Assembly: GCF_022179545.1 (NCBI RefSeq)
Contig: NZ_AP025518.1
Location: 1,302,001 to 1,366,000, forward strand
Source: Mycolicibacterium fortuitum subsp. fortuitum
GTDB taxonomy: Bacteria > Actinomycetota > Actinomycetes > Mycobacteriales > Mycobacteriaceae
DNA length: 64,000 nt
Reading direction: 5' to 3'
The notes beneath the pieces are model-generated. The model was not told the origin of the DNA, did no database searches, and saw only the letters and a program-made list of their open reading frames with translations. Positions 1-9,137 of the stretch are shown here, piece by piece (position 1 is the first letter of the stretch; each line of letters begins with the position of its first letter). A program made the translations under genes and the position numbers.

Positions 1-95
1 TGTTCGTGAACACCCCCACGCCCGCGCGGTTGCGGGTCATCGCCCTGCTCGACCCGCCGGTGGAGACCCTGCGACTCACCCCGCCGGCGCGATGA
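1..95 (+). CDS. 3' end of an upstream gene (partial)
   Basis: An open frame enters from the left edge and stops at TGA 93-95, overlapping the next ATG (92-94) as ATGA. About 30 residues are visible, ending in LRLTPPAR. The overlap implies that this gene is translationally coupled to the following GAP1-like gene and belongs to the same operon. Too little remains to name a family. Confidence 0.6.
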   Translation, partial: FVNTPTPARLRVIALLDPPVETLRLTPPAR

Positions 96-2578
96 CCACG
101 CGCTACGGCCAGTTGGCCTACACCTCGTTCGACAAGGTCGGATCCGCGGGCGGGTGGCAGGTGAAAGAGTCGACCGGAGGGTTGACCGACGACGAGACGC
201 AGCAGCTGATCGCCGGCGTGCGCACGGTGTTCAACCCCGTGCAGCCGTTGCCCTCCTATCCGACTCCTGAGCAACTGGAGGGCGGTCCGCGCCGGTTGGC
301 CTACCGCCCGCTCGACAGCGGCGCGGCCGGCTACTGGCATTCGATTCCGGCTGGGTCCGACAGCACCGGCCGCCCGGGCAATGTGTTCGCCCACGTGTTG
401 CTGGATCGTCAGCCCGATGCCGCTCGGCGGCCGATCGAGTGGTGGCGGTCGGCCCAATGGCTGCGGCCGTACGGGCCGGCGGCGGTCGCCCGTGCCGCCT
501 TGCCGCCGCACGCGCCCGAGCCGGGCTCGGTGGTGACCAAGGACAGCGTGATCGCCTTCGCGCTCGATCCCAGCACCTGGCGGCTGACCACGCTTTTCGG
601 GCTTCTCGATGCGGTCGTCGCCGCGCTCGCCGGTGGACCCCCGGTGGTGTTGGGGGCTGAGTCGGTCGAATCGGCCGCGCAGTGGATCGGTTTGGTCAGT
701 TTCCTCATGTCGTCGGGAACCGCGGCCGAATTGGGTTTCTCGACCTTCGACCGCGCTGATCAAGTGGCCCTGGCGCTGCAGAGCGGCCAACACCTGACCG
801 CGGTGCCGCTCGGCGATCTGGGCGCGGTGCCGGCCGGAGTGGTCGGCATCGGGGAGACGGATCTGATCTCGCTCGGCGAACTGGGCGGGGAGCCGCACCG
901 CACCTCGTCCGGGCAGCCCATCGAGGTCACCGCCTGGTCGGCGATGGCGCAGGTGGTGTTGCTGGACCCGGACTCGGCGCGGCCGCTGCTCGACGACATC
1001 GACCGGTTCGCCGCGGAGGTCTCCGATGCCGGATTGCACCCGGCATGGCCGATGGCGATGGCGGTGGCGGCCAACGCGGAGTTTGCCGATGCGATCGATG
1101 AGGCGCACGAGGTCATCACCACGTTCTCGCCGCCGGGAGTACCCGCGGGATCTGTTGCGGCCCAGGTCATTGCCGGTGTGCTGAGCGACGTGGTGGGGAC
1201 CAGCACCGCGGAGGCCTGGCGGGCGGTGCAGAGCCTGCCCAATGGTGCTGCCGCTGATTACGCCGACGTGAGCTATCTGTGCCGGGCGCTGGCCGATGAC
1301 GCCTGGTTGACCCAGGCGGGGCCGGTTCCGTTGGGGCCGAGGACATTTCACCGTGTGACGCCGCCGGAGGAGGTGCGGTCGGCGATCGGTCCCGCGCTGC
1401 AGCGCGCGCGGGAAGCCGGCCCCGAGCGGGTGCTCAAGGTGGTGGATCTGCTGCTGCGAGCCGGCGTGCAGGACGACCGGCTGGTGGCGTCGCTGCGCAC
1501 CGAGGTGGTGGCGGCACTCGACGACCCGGCGCGCGCGGCCGAATTGAGCCGGCGTCTCGGCGCCGAGGGCAAGCTGACATTGGCTGCGGCACTCCTGCGC
1601 ACCTCGGCCGGTGATGTGGCGGCCGGCGTGATCGGTGACGGGCTGCTGGACTGGCTGGCCGAGGGCGTCGAAATGCCTACTGTCGCTGAGCTTTCGCAGG
1701 CGCGACCGTGGGATTCAGGATGGACCCGAGCGGCGGTGCGTGGGGTGCGGGCAGTGCGGCGAGGCCCCTACGCGCCGGGTGATCGCGTTGCCGAACTCTG
1801 GTGGCTCGGTGTGTCAGGTTCGCCGCGGTTCGTCCAGATCGCCGGCGACTCTGTGTGGGACCCGGCCGATCTGCTGGCCGTCGTGGGCGACGGCGCATTG
1901 CCAGGCGCCGCGGCCTTCCGCACGCTGTTGGGCGCTCCTGACTCACCCGACCTGGATCGGCTGGCCGCCAAGGTGATCGACGGCAATGACGACAGTGCCG
2001 CTGTCGCACAGGCGGCGGTCAGGCACATCACCCCGCAGCAGTGGATGCAGCAACGCTATGTGGATACCCATCAGCGGGCCTACCTCCCGTTCTGGGAACA
2101 GGCGCTGGCCACGGCTCGACCGGGCGACGTTCACCGCGATTTCTCAGCGGGGCTGCTGACCCTGGCGGTGCTGGGAACCATTGCCGGTCAACCCTTCCCG
2201 GAGGCTTGCCACAGTCTGGCTGCCGATCCGGAACTGGCCGTCGAGGCGGTGCGCCGGGTGCTCCCGCTGGTGGATGGCTACGAGATCTCGCCGCAGGTGG
2301 TGCTGGCCGTGAGCCTGCTGCACACCGTGACCGCCGAGGACACCGAGATTCCGGTCAGCGGTGTCGAGGCCGTGTTGGCCCAACTGGCAGAGCAGGTGGC
2401 GGCGCCGCTACAGAACGACGACCACGAGGTCGAGGGGATCGCGACTCTGATGGCGCAGATGTCTGGAGACATGTCCGACGGCGCGTTGCGCCGGTACCGA
2501 AAAATGGTGAGCAGGCTGTTGACGCGCCGCGCTGATGCGCAACCGTCGCTGGCAGCCCGACTGCGGGGGAGCCGCTGA
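92..2578 (+). CDS. GTPase-associated protein 1 (GAP1)-like protein
   Basis: A large 828-aa cytoplasmic protein. The N-terminal about 140 residues (YGQLAYTSFD at 6-15, GNVFAHVLLDR near 95) resemble the GAP1-N2 domain, and a long alpha-helical, Ala/Leu-rich region follows, as in GAP1-M/C proteins. I see no transmembrane segment, signal peptide or catalytic motif. In actinobacteria this family is known to be encoded beside TRAFAC-type GTPases of predicted biological-conflict or signalling systems. That fits the genes here: a vWA gene overlaps its stop by one base and a P-loop GTPase follows. The ATG at 92 overlaps the upstream stop. The family assignment comes from sequence resemblance only; a role as partner or regulator of the neighbouring GTPase is inferred. 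Confidence 0.72.
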   Translation: MTTRYGQLAYTSFDKVGSAGGWQVKESTGGLTDDETQQLIAGVRTVFNPVQPLPSYPTPEQLEGGPRRLAYRPLDSGAAGYWHSIPAGSDSTGRPGNVFAHVLLDRQPDAARRPIEWWRSAQWLRPYGPAAVARAALPPHAPEPGSVVTKDSVIAFALDPSTWRLTTLFGLLDAVVAALAGGPPVVLGAESVESAAQWIGLVSFLMSSGTAAELGFSTFDRADQVALALQSGQHLTAVPLGDLGAVPAGVVGIGETDLISLGELGGEPHRTSSGQPIEVTAWSAMAQVVLLDPDSARPLLDDIDRFAAEVSDAGLHPAWPMAMAVAANAEFADAIDEAHEVITTFSPPGVPAGSVAAQVIAGVLSDVVGTSTAEAWRAVQSLPNGAAADYADVSYLCRALADDAWLTQAGPVPLGPRTFHRVTPPEEVRSAIGPALQRAREAGPERVLKVVDLLLRAGVQDDRLVASLRTEVVAALDDPARAAELSRRLGAEGKLTLAAALLRTSAGDVAAGVIGDGLLDWLAEGVEMPTVAELSQARPWDSGWTRAAVRGVRAVRRGPYAPGDRVAELWWLGVSGSPRFVQIAGDSVWDPADLLAVVGDGALPGAAAFRTLLGAPDSPDLDRLAAKVIDGNDDSAAVAQAAVRHITPQQWMQQRYVDTHQRAYLPFWEQALATARPGDVHRDFSAGLLTLAVLGTIAGQPFPEACHSLAADPELAVEAVRRVLPLVDGYEISPQVVLAVSLLHTVTAEDTEIPVSGVEAVLAQLAEQVAAPLQNDDHEVEGIATLMAQMSGDMSDGALRRYRKMVSRLLTRRADAQPSLAARLRGSR

Positions 2579-3504
2579 TGCCGATCTATGTGGTGGGTGC
2601 GCGCAACCAGCGTGTCCAGATTCCGAATCAGGCGCTGACAGTGTCGATTACCGGTGCGGTCGGTGGTGCCGCGCTGGAGGTTCAGGGTGGTCCGGACCAA
2701 CCGGTGGTGCGCTCCACAGCGCACCAGGCGGTGCTGCCGAGTCTGACCGGACCGGTGACCGTCGTGGTGCGCCCGGTCGGCACGGACCGCTTCGGTGCCG
2801 GCACGCTCATCCATCTGGCGATCGCCCACGACAACCCCGGCGACGTCGACCCGGTACAGGTGATGTTCGATCCCGTCGATGTCGGCGGCGATACCGTCGT
2901 GACCTTCGCCGCGCTCACCCCGAACGGCACCCAGATCGAGGTCGCCGTCAGTGCGGTGGCCGATACACCGTTAAGCCCGTTGGCATCAGCGGCTCGCACG
3001 TCCGCGCGGAAGGTCACCGGCCGCGGGCCCGGAAATTCCGATGGCTCGGTGCTGCTCGCCATCGACACGTCGGCATCGATGCGCCGATGGTTCGCCGACG
3101 GCAGCGCGTTTGCGGCGGCTGACATCGTCATCGGGGTGGCCGATGCCCTCGGCGTGAAGGATGTGTCGGCGGTGTTGGTCGGCGCCGAGGTGACGCCGGT
3201 TCCCGCCGGCGACGCCGGCGCGCTGGTCGAGGCGCTTCGTCAGGCCGAACCGCGGTGGTCGGCGGGTGCCAAGTGGTCGCGGTTGCCGGCCGGTCCGGCG
3301 CGCACCGTCATCTGTTCGGATTTCCCCACATCTGCGGTGCGGCAGAAGTTTCCGGTGTTGGCACTGTCCAACGACCGGCGCCTCGACGCCGACGGTGCAC
3401 GGCTGCCGTCACCGCGGCCGGGCAATGAGGCCGGCGCCGAATTGCTGGCGCATCCGCCGGTGCTCGACCGGATCACTGCGGCGTTGGTGCGGACGCTGAC
3501 GTGA
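2578..3504 (+). CDS. von Willebrand factor A domain protein of the GTPase operon
   Basis: 308 aa. Residues 1-135 form a beta-rich N-terminal region, and a vWA domain starts near 155 with a complete MIDAS DxSxS motif (D163, S165, S167), so metal-dependent ligand binding is expected. No transmembrane segment is visible. The start overlaps the stop of the GAP1-like gene (TGATG), and its stop overlaps the GTG of the GTPase gene (GTGA), so the three should be made in fixed proportion. vWA proteins often act as scaffolds beside NTPases, and here it may link the GAP1-like protein and the GTPase. The precise role is unknown. Confidence 0.72.
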   Translation: MPIYVVGARNQRVQIPNQALTVSITGAVGGAALEVQGGPDQPVVRSTAHQAVLPSLTGPVTVVVRPVGTDRFGAGTLIHLAIAHDNPGDVDPVQVMFDPVDVGGDTVVTFAALTPNGTQIEVAVSAVADTPLSPLASAARTSARKVTGRGPGNSDGSVLLAIDTSASMRRWFADGSAFAAADIVIGVADALGVKDVSAVLVGAEVTPVPAGDAGALVEALRQAEPRWSAGAKWSRLPAGPARTVICSDFPTSAVRQKFPVLALSNDRRLDADGARLPSPRPGNEAGAELLAHPPVLDRITAALVRTLT

Positions 3505-4652
3505 CGAAGTGCCCGCGCTGCTTCTCGGTGCTGAATCCGAATCACTTCCTGTGGACGTTGATTCCTCAGCCGGGAGCACCTCGCTATCGTGACGACGTGG
3601 CGTCGGCCTATCTCGGCGCTCCGGCAGAGTGCGGTCCGCTCTACACCTGGACCAACACCGGCCAAGGCGGTCCGCCGTCGACGGCCGACGCCAGCCGCGC
3701 GCTGCAAGGGCCGGCGGTCGAGATCTGCACGGTGTGCCACTACACGCTGCCCGAGGGATGGCGGCACGGGCATGCGATCTGCATCGCGATGGCCGGCGCT
3801 CGCGCCACCGGCAAGAGCCTCTACATCGCGGTCCTGGTCAAACAGCTGGAGCTGCTGTGCGAACGGCTCGGCGTGTCAATGGAACCCGTCACCCGAGCCA
3901 CGGCGCAGGCCTATGAGGCGAACTACGAGACGCCGCTGTACGTCCAGCGCGGACTGATCCCTCCGACGCCTACGATGCACACCCAGGCGTCCAGCCAGCG
4001 GGAGCCGTTGGTGTTCTCGATCGGCGGCTGGCACGGGGTCCGGCGGTTCCTCGTGCTGCGCGATGTGGCCGGGGAGGACATGGAGTCCGGTGACCTGCAC
4101 ACGCCGCCGTTCCGGTTCTTCGCCAACGCCGACGCGGTGTTCTTCATGTTCGATCCGTTGCGGGTCCAGACGATTCGCGACCAGTTGCGAGACCTGTTGC
4201 CGGCCCAGCAGTTCAGCGGTGGTGATCCGCGGTCGGTGCTGAACAACCTGCTGATGGCAGTGGGGCAGGGGCAGCCGAAGCTCGCGGTGATCCTGTCGAA
4301 GTTCGACGCGCTGCGGACATTGCGGAACGTCGAGGGCTCCGAATGGAGCATGATCATGTCCAACACCGGTGCGGCCTATCTTCGCGATACCTCCGACTCG
4401 CCCCGCTATGACGAACTCGGCGGGCAACTGCTGCACGAAGAGGTGCGCAGTCTGTTGACCCGGCTGCACGGCGGCGCGATCGTGGCCGCAGTGGAGAACC
4501 CCTCGACGGGAATCGTCTTGCCGCACCGCTATTTTGTGGTGTCCGCACTCGGGCAGCCGCCCAGCGGCAACAAACTGCACTCCAGGGGAATCGCGCCGTT
4601 CCGCTGCGCCGACCCCATCCGCTGGGTCACCTCGAGTTTCGGGGTGCTGTAG
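3501..4652 (+). CDS. Zinc-ribbon, TRAFAC-type P-loop GTPase
   Basis: 383 aa. A split zinc ribbon is suggested by CPRC (C4, C7) and CTVC (C76, C79). A P-loop GxxxxGKS spans 99-106, a switch-II-like DVAGED begins at 188, and SKFD at 266-269 sits where NKxD base-recognition motifs lie in GTPases. This matches the TRAFAC-clade double-GTPase-type domain found beside GAP1 proteins. The protein lacks membrane segments and is presumably cytosolic. GTG 3501 overlaps the vWA stop, and the next gene starts immediately after its own stop. It is probably the nucleotide-hydrolysing core of the operon; what it acts on is not evident. Confidence 0.75.
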   Translation: MTKCPRCFSVLNPNHFLWTLIPQPGAPRYRDDVASAYLGAPAECGPLYTWTNTGQGGPPSTADASRALQGPAVEICTVCHYTLPEGWRHGHAICIAMAGARATGKSLYIAVLVKQLELLCERLGVSMEPVTRATAQAYEANYETPLYVQRGLIPPTPTMHTQASSQREPLVFSIGGWHGVRRFLVLRDVAGEDMESGDLHTPPFRFFANADAVFFMFDPLRVQTIRDQLRDLLPAQQFSGGDPRSVLNNLLMAVGQGQPKLAVILSKFDALRTLRNVEGSEWSMIMSNTGAAYLRDTSDSPRYDELGGQLLHEEVRSLLTRLHGGAIVAAVENPSTGIVLPHRYFVVSALGQPPSGNKLHSRGIAPFRCADPIRWVTSSFGVL

Positions 4653-5645
4653 GTGGCCACTCAAGATCCGTTCGGGGGTTCCCCGTTCGGGCAGTATCCG
4701 CCGGGACAGTATCCGCCGCCGGGGCAGCCGCCATTTGGTGGGCCGCCCATGGTCCCGGCGGGCCCGCCGCCGCGTGACGAGGCCAATACGTTGGCGACGT
4801 TGTCGGTGGTGTTCGCATTCGTGTTCGCGCCTGCGGGCGCGGTTTTGGGGCATCTGGGGCTGTCGCAGATCAAACGCACCGGCCAGCGAGGGCGTGACCG
4901 TGCATTGGTGGGCCTGACCGTGTCGTACACGTTGATCGTGGTTGCGGTTGCGGCGCTGGTGATCTGGGCAGTCGTGCCGAGTTCGTCGAGTACCACGACG
5001 GCGGAGACGACGAAGGCCCCGACAACATCGGCCCCCGCGACGACAACCACACCGGCGCCGCCGCCGCTGGTCACCGAGGCTCAGTTGGCGGGACTGCTCC
5101 CGAGTCTGGCCGAGGTGAAGGAGATCACGAAGAACACGGAGCTGGTCGTCGATGACGAGCCCCAGGAGATCGGCTTACCGCCGGCGCCCCATCGTTACGA
5201 TCCGGTCGAGTGCGCCAGTTCGTTCAGCATGTTCACCCCACTCCCGTACGAGAACAGCGGCTACCTCAAGACTGCGTCAGCCACGCAGTACCAAAGCCCC
5301 AAGCCCGACCTACAGGCTTACGAAGGGGTGGCGATGTTCGCTGATGCCGCGGCGGCAGAGCGGGTACTCGCCCGGTATCTCGAACTGTGGCGCGGGTGCG
5401 CCGGTAAGACGTTCACCTGGACCATCCCAGACGGCCGGTCCACGCACTTCGTCCTGGGCGGCCCAGAGGATCAACGAGACGGCATCATCGCGCTGCGCAG
5501 CAGCAATCAGGGATCGGAATCGTGGATGCTGCGTGCGATCGGTGCCAAAGCCAACGTTGTGGTCGACGTGCATGTTCTGGGAATCGGACTGACCGATGAG
5601 GCGGTCACCGTGGTCAAGCGAATCCTCGACAGAATTCCGGGTTGA
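4653..5645 (+). CDS. Membrane protein with DUF4190-like anchor and PknH-like extracellular domain
   Basis: 330 aa. The cytoplasmic N-terminus is a Pro/Gly-rich tail (FGG, PPGQYPP repeats). Two hydrophobic segments follow at about 48-75 and 88-110, separated by the basic loop KRTGQRGRD, a DUF4190-like arrangement. After a Thr/Pro linker comes an extracellular domain of about 190 residues with the spaced Cys pair (VECASS, WRGCAGK) typical of PknH-type sensor domains. No kinase domain is present. The GTG start at 4653 directly abuts the GTPase stop codon, so it is in the same operon. A role as surface sensor for the cytosolic GTPase module is inferred. Confidence 0.72.
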   Translation: MATQDPFGGSPFGQYPPGQYPPPGQPPFGGPPMVPAGPPPRDEANTLATLSVVFAFVFAPAGAVLGHLGLSQIKRTGQRGRDRALVGLTVSYTLIVVAVAALVIWAVVPSSSSTTTAETTKAPTTSAPATTTTPAPPPLVTEAQLAGLLPSLAEVKEITKNTELVVDDEPQEIGLPPAPHRYDPVECASSFSMFTPLPYENSGYLKTASATQYQSPKPDLQAYEGVAMFADAAAAERVLARYLELWRGCAGKTFTWTIPDGRSTHFVLGGPEDQRDGIIALRSSNQGSESWMLRAIGAKANVVVDVHVLGIGLTDEAVTVVKRILDRIPG

Positions 5646-5646
5646 T

Positions 5647-6729
5647 ATGACGCAGGGTGGTTTTGGGGGTCCGCAGGATCCTTTCGGTGGTTCTCCGTTC
5701 GGCAGTACGCCTTTCGGGCAGTATCCGCCGGATCAGCAGTTCTCGTCGGGTCAGGCGCCGTATATGGCGCCGCCGGTGGTCCCGGCAGGTCCGCCGCCAC
5801 CGTCGTCGCAGGATGAGACCAACACGTTCGCGACGTTGTCGGTGGTGTTCGCGTTCTTGTTCGCGCCCGCGGGCGCGGTGTTGGGGCATCTGGGGCTGTC
5901 GCAGATCAAGCGCACCGGCCAGCGCGGACGTGACCGTGCCCTCGTCGGCCTGAGCCTTTCTTACACGTTGATCGTGGTTGCCGTTGCGGCGCTGGTCATC
6001 TGGGCGGTGATCCCGAGTTCGTCGAACACCACGACGACCGAGGCCAAGACGACCGCGCCGGGGACGAACAGCCCGGTGGCCCCGCCGCCGACGACCACCA
6101 CGACGACGCCGGAGCCGCCGCCGCTGGTCACCGAAGCGCAGCTGCCCGGTCTGCTGCTCAACCTCGACGATTCCATCCGGCTCGTCGGTTTGAACGACGG
6201 ATACAGCCCGTACGAAGAGACAACCCTGCGTAACGTTACCGATCTGTCGATGACGCCACCGGAGTGTTTTTCGGCCATAGCCCCTGGATTACCGGTCAGC
6301 TATGGGAACAGCGGTCATACCGCGACACTGTCCCGATCCTTCACCAACCTGGACGTGAAGACGATGTTCGCCTTGGGCAATTTCGATGAACGAGCGACGT
6401 TGTATGCCGATGCGCCCGCGGCGAGCCGACAGGTCGACGCGATCGAGAAGACGTGGCAGGGATGTCACGGAAATATCACCCAGAACGGGCCGAGCGGCAG
6501 CCCGGTTGTGTTCGACGTGGGTGAGGTGACCCGGTCCGCGACCGATCCTTCGATCGTGCTGCTGAGCAGCACGGTGCAGAACGGGCCGAAGTTGATGGTC
6601 GGCAGCCGCAGCTCGCGCGCCGTTGCGGTGAAGTCCAACGTGGTGGTCGACGTGGTGGTCTTCGCGCCGGACCCGGGCGGCCGCGCGGAAGCGGCCGCCA
6701 TCGAGATCCTGTCCCGGATACCGGGATAA
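5647..6729 (+). CDS. Second DUF4190/PknH-like extracellular domain membrane protein (tandem paralogue)
   Basis: 360 aa from ATG 5647; the frame is open upstream to 5596, but that region overlaps the previous gene. It has the same plan as the preceding gene: Pro/Gly tail, two transmembrane segments with nearly identical wording (TLSVVFAF, LFAPAGAVLGHLGLSQIK, YTLIVVAVAALVIWAV), a Thr/Pro linker, and a PknH-like outer domain with the conserved Cys pair (PPECFSA, WQGCHG). The membrane halves are close copies while the outer domains have diverged, which is consistent with duplication followed by divergence of ligand recognition. Confidence 0.72.
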   Translation: MTQGGFGGPQDPFGGSPFGSTPFGQYPPDQQFSSGQAPYMAPPVVPAGPPPPSSQDETNTFATLSVVFAFLFAPAGAVLGHLGLSQIKRTGQRGRDRALVGLSLSYTLIVVAVAALVIWAVIPSSSNTTTTEAKTTAPGTNSPVAPPPTTTTTTPEPPPLVTEAQLPGLLLNLDDSIRLVGLNDGYSPYEETTLRNVTDLSMTPPECFSAIAPGLPVSYGNSGHTATLSRSFTNLDVKTMFALGNFDERATLYADAPAASRQVDAIEKTWQGCHGNITQNGPSGSPVVFDVGEVTRSATDPSIVLLSSTVQNGPKLMVGSRSSRAVAVKSNVVVDVVVFAPDPGGRAEAAAIEILSRIPG

Positions 6730-6735
6730 CGGTGC

Positions 6736-7719
6736 CTAGTCGATCCGGCGCAGCGTTCCCACGATCTGGTCGACGACACCCGGATCGGCCGCGCCGTCAG
6801 CGCCCTGCTCCAGGTCGATGATGAAGTTCACGGTGCCGGGTTGACCCGGCACGGTGGTGGACACCACCGAATAGACCGCCGAGGTGCCGGCGCAGTTGTC
6901 TTGGATGCCGGTCACGGTGGCGACGACCTGGGTTGCGGGTGCTCCGGAGACAGTCAGGTTGCGCGGTGCTCCGAGCGAGACCGATGGCACCGCACCCTTG
7001 TCCGAGGTGAAGATCTTGGTCGCGAACTTTGCTTCCAGCGTCGCGGATTCGGTGACGTCCGTGAGATCGGTGACCACCGTCACTCCGCTGATGGCACTGC
7101 TGCTCTTCGGGCACGCCCTGCTGGGCATGGTGGCCGCGCCTTTCAGCACTCGCACCGGGCAGTAGCCGAACGGTCCATCAGCGCAAGGTTTTTCCCAGCC
7201 GACAATGGTGCTGCATTCCTCGACGGTCCAGTCTGCGGGTACGTCATAGGCGAGTCCCCGCGGCGTGGTCACCGTCGACCATCCGGCCGGGGTCTGCGGG
7301 CCGGGAGCGGCGGTGCGGCCCTCACACCCTGCGGGTGCCGCTTTCGGCGGTGCGCTGGGCGCTGCCGAGGAGGTAGTCGTCTTGGTGGTGCTCGGCGCGG
7401 ACTTGGTCACCGACGAGGTCGTGGTGGAGTCGGCGGTGTTCTTCGTGTCGTTCTTGTCGCCGTAGTTCAGTTTCCACAGCAGGCCGCCGAGCAGCAGTGC
7501 GACAACGAGAACTCCGGCAACCGTGCCGATTATCCAGCCGGTGTTGTTTCGTTTGGGTGGCGGAGCGTCGGCGGGTGGTGCTTCGCCGTACCCTGACCAC
7601 GTCGGCGGCTGTTGGCCGTAGGCCGGCCACTGCGGCGGCTGTCCGAACGGATTGTTCGAGCCAAATGGACTGCCCGAGGGCTGATTCCACTCGGGTGGTG
7701 GTTGTGGTGGATATGTCAT
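6736..7719 (-). CDS. Proline-rich, single-pass exported protein (DUF8017-like)
   Basis: 327 aa from ATG 7719, which is preceded by GGGGAGG; the frame extends upstream but without a comparable start. The N-terminal Pro/Gly-rich cytoplasmic tail is followed by one membrane helix (GWIIGTVAGVLVVALLLGG), a Ser/Thr-rich linker, and a Cys-containing outer domain of about 190 residues. It is convergent with the PknH-like gene, six bases away. It shares the tail-TM-linker-outer-domain design of its neighbours but not the PknH fold. Function unknown. Confidence 0.68.
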   Translation of the reverse strand: MTYPPQPPPEWNQPSGSPFGSNNPFGQPPQWPAYGQQPPTWSGYGEAPPADAPPPKRNNTGWIIGTVAGVLVVALLLGGLLWKLNYGDKNDTKNTADSTTTSSVTKSAPSTTKTTTSSAAPSAPPKAAPAGCEGRTAAPGPQTPAGWSTVTTPRGLAYDVPADWTVEECSTIVGWEKPCADGPFGYCPVRVLKGAATMPSRACPKSSSAISGVTVVTDLTDVTESATLEAKFATKIFTSDKGAVPSVSLGAPRNLTVSGAPATQVVATVTGIQDNCAGTSAVYSVVSTTVPGQPGTVNFIIDLEQGADGAADPGVVDQIVGTLRRID

Positions 7720-7745
7720 CGGTGTCCTCCCCGCTTGTCGAGGTC

Positions 7746-8864
7746 TCAGTTCCAGGTCAGCTTCGGTGGGCTTGTCGAGAGGTCTGCGCTGCCGGATACC
7801 GCCACCGTCACGGTGTTCGGCACCACGGCGCCGCTGTTGTGCTGCACGGTGATCGTCGCGGTGAGTGTGCCGACCACCGAGGCCGTCATCGCGCTGGTCA
7901 AGGGAATGATCTTGAACGTCTCGGCCCCCACGATCGGGCCCCACTTTGCTGTGCCGTCAACGTAATTCGTCGCCGTGATATGGACCGGGCAGCCCGGCGG
8001 CCTGATCAGGTTGGAATCGGTGCACAGCGCGAGTGAAGCCGGTATCGCCGCGCGGACCGCCTGTTCGCCGGCGTCGCTGAGATTGAAAGTCATCGACATC
8101 ACCGATGCGCCGGCGGCGAGCTGTTGCAGCAGCATCGGTTTGGAGGTGACGCTGAGATACGGACTGCTGCTACCGATGTCGACCCAGCCGGGAAATACAT
8201 AGCGGGCTTGGTCGATCGGCTTGCCGAACACGGTGACGGTCTCCGCGTCCTTCTGCCCGATCTGGGTCTTGTCGATCTTGATGAATGCGTTCGAGATCTT
8301 CCAGCCGCCCTGCTTCTCCACCAGCAGCTTGGCCTCAGATACCTCGTTGCCGAACTTGGCGGTGACATGCACTTGGGATATGACGCTGTTGTCGGTGGTG
8401 TCGAGCACGCGAATATCGGTGATCGGCCACTTCGCGATCTGCCGGCGCAGGATCTCGTCGGTCAGCAGCTCGGCGGACACCGGCTGGGACTTGCCGTAGG
8501 ACAGGGCAGTGGCCGCATCTCCGCGCGCCAGCGCCTCCAGGTACCCCACCACGGCGGCTTGCGGGCTATCGCCGCCTGCACCGGTGCCGTCGCTCGAATC
8601 CGACCGGGTGATCACCACGGTCAGCGCCGCCAGCACAGCCAGCACCGTGACCACCGCAGCGGCCACCAATCCGATGACCATGCCCTTGCGGCGTTTGGGT
8701 GGGGGCGCCCCGGGCGGCGCGCCGAACACCGGTGGGGGTGTCGACAGCGGATGGTCGGAAAAGGGCGGCGGTGGAGCTGACGAAAAGTTGGGATTCGTCG
8801 TCGGCCAACCCGGCGCGGACGGCTGCCCGCTGTTGCCGAACTGGCCCCCGGACCAATCGGCCAC
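7746..8864 (-). CDS. Anchored exported protein with DUF4878-like domain
   Basis: 372 aa from GTG 8864, chosen because AAGGAGGGG lies just upstream; a longer frame to 8894 has no such site. It has a Pro-rich N-terminal tail, a transmembrane helix (MVIGLVAAAVVTVLAVLAAL), then an NTF2/DUF4878-like segment (QAAVVGYLEALARGDAATALSYG) and a beta-rich C-terminal domain. It lies 26 bp upstream of the DUF8017-like gene on the same strand and is probably co-transcribed with it. Likely exposed outside the plasma membrane; function unknown. Confidence 0.68.
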   Translation of the reverse strand: MADWSGGQFGNSGQPSAPGWPTTNPNFSSAPPPPFSDHPLSTPPPVFGAPPGAPPPKRRKGMVIGLVAAAVVTVLAVLAALTVVITRSDSSDGTGAGGDSPQAAVVGYLEALARGDAATALSYGKSQPVSAELLTDEILRRQIAKWPITDIRVLDTTDNSVISQVHVTAKFGNEVSEAKLLVEKQGGWKISNAFIKIDKTQIGQKDAETVTVFGKPIDQARYVFPGWVDIGSSSPYLSVTSKPMLLQQLAAGASVMSMTFNLSDAGEQAVRAAIPASLALCTDSNLIRPPGCPVHITATNYVDGTAKWGPIVGAETFKIIPLTSAMTASVVGTLTATITVQHNSGAVVPNTVTVAVSGSADLSTSPPKLTWN

Positions 8865-9137
8865 GGCCCCCTCCTTGCCTGTGTGCGGCACCACACCGGC
8901 ATGCGCGCGGGGTTGCCGTGAGCAGTATAAGTGGGAGCACGCGGGCGTCCGCGCGGCAATTTGGAACTGTCACTGAGCTGCGATCTCAGCCAAATCGGGG
9001 CCCCGCGCAGCAGGCTTTCCAACAGGCGCGGGGCATATTGTGGTGACCGGTTGGTAACCCCCCGCGGGCAGCGCCGATCGATTGCGACTACCTTTTGTAG
9101 AGCAGTCAGTCGGTTCCAGGACGATGAAGGGATTCCC
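8865..9137. other. Divergent intergenic region upstream of gltA2
   Basis: About 270 bp between the leftward exported-protein gene and gltA2, presumably holding both promoters. The gltA2 frame stays open back to 8931, but it lacks the conserved citrate synthase start and a ribosome binding site. I found no convincing -35/-10 pair, RNA structure or repeat. Confidence 0.4.
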
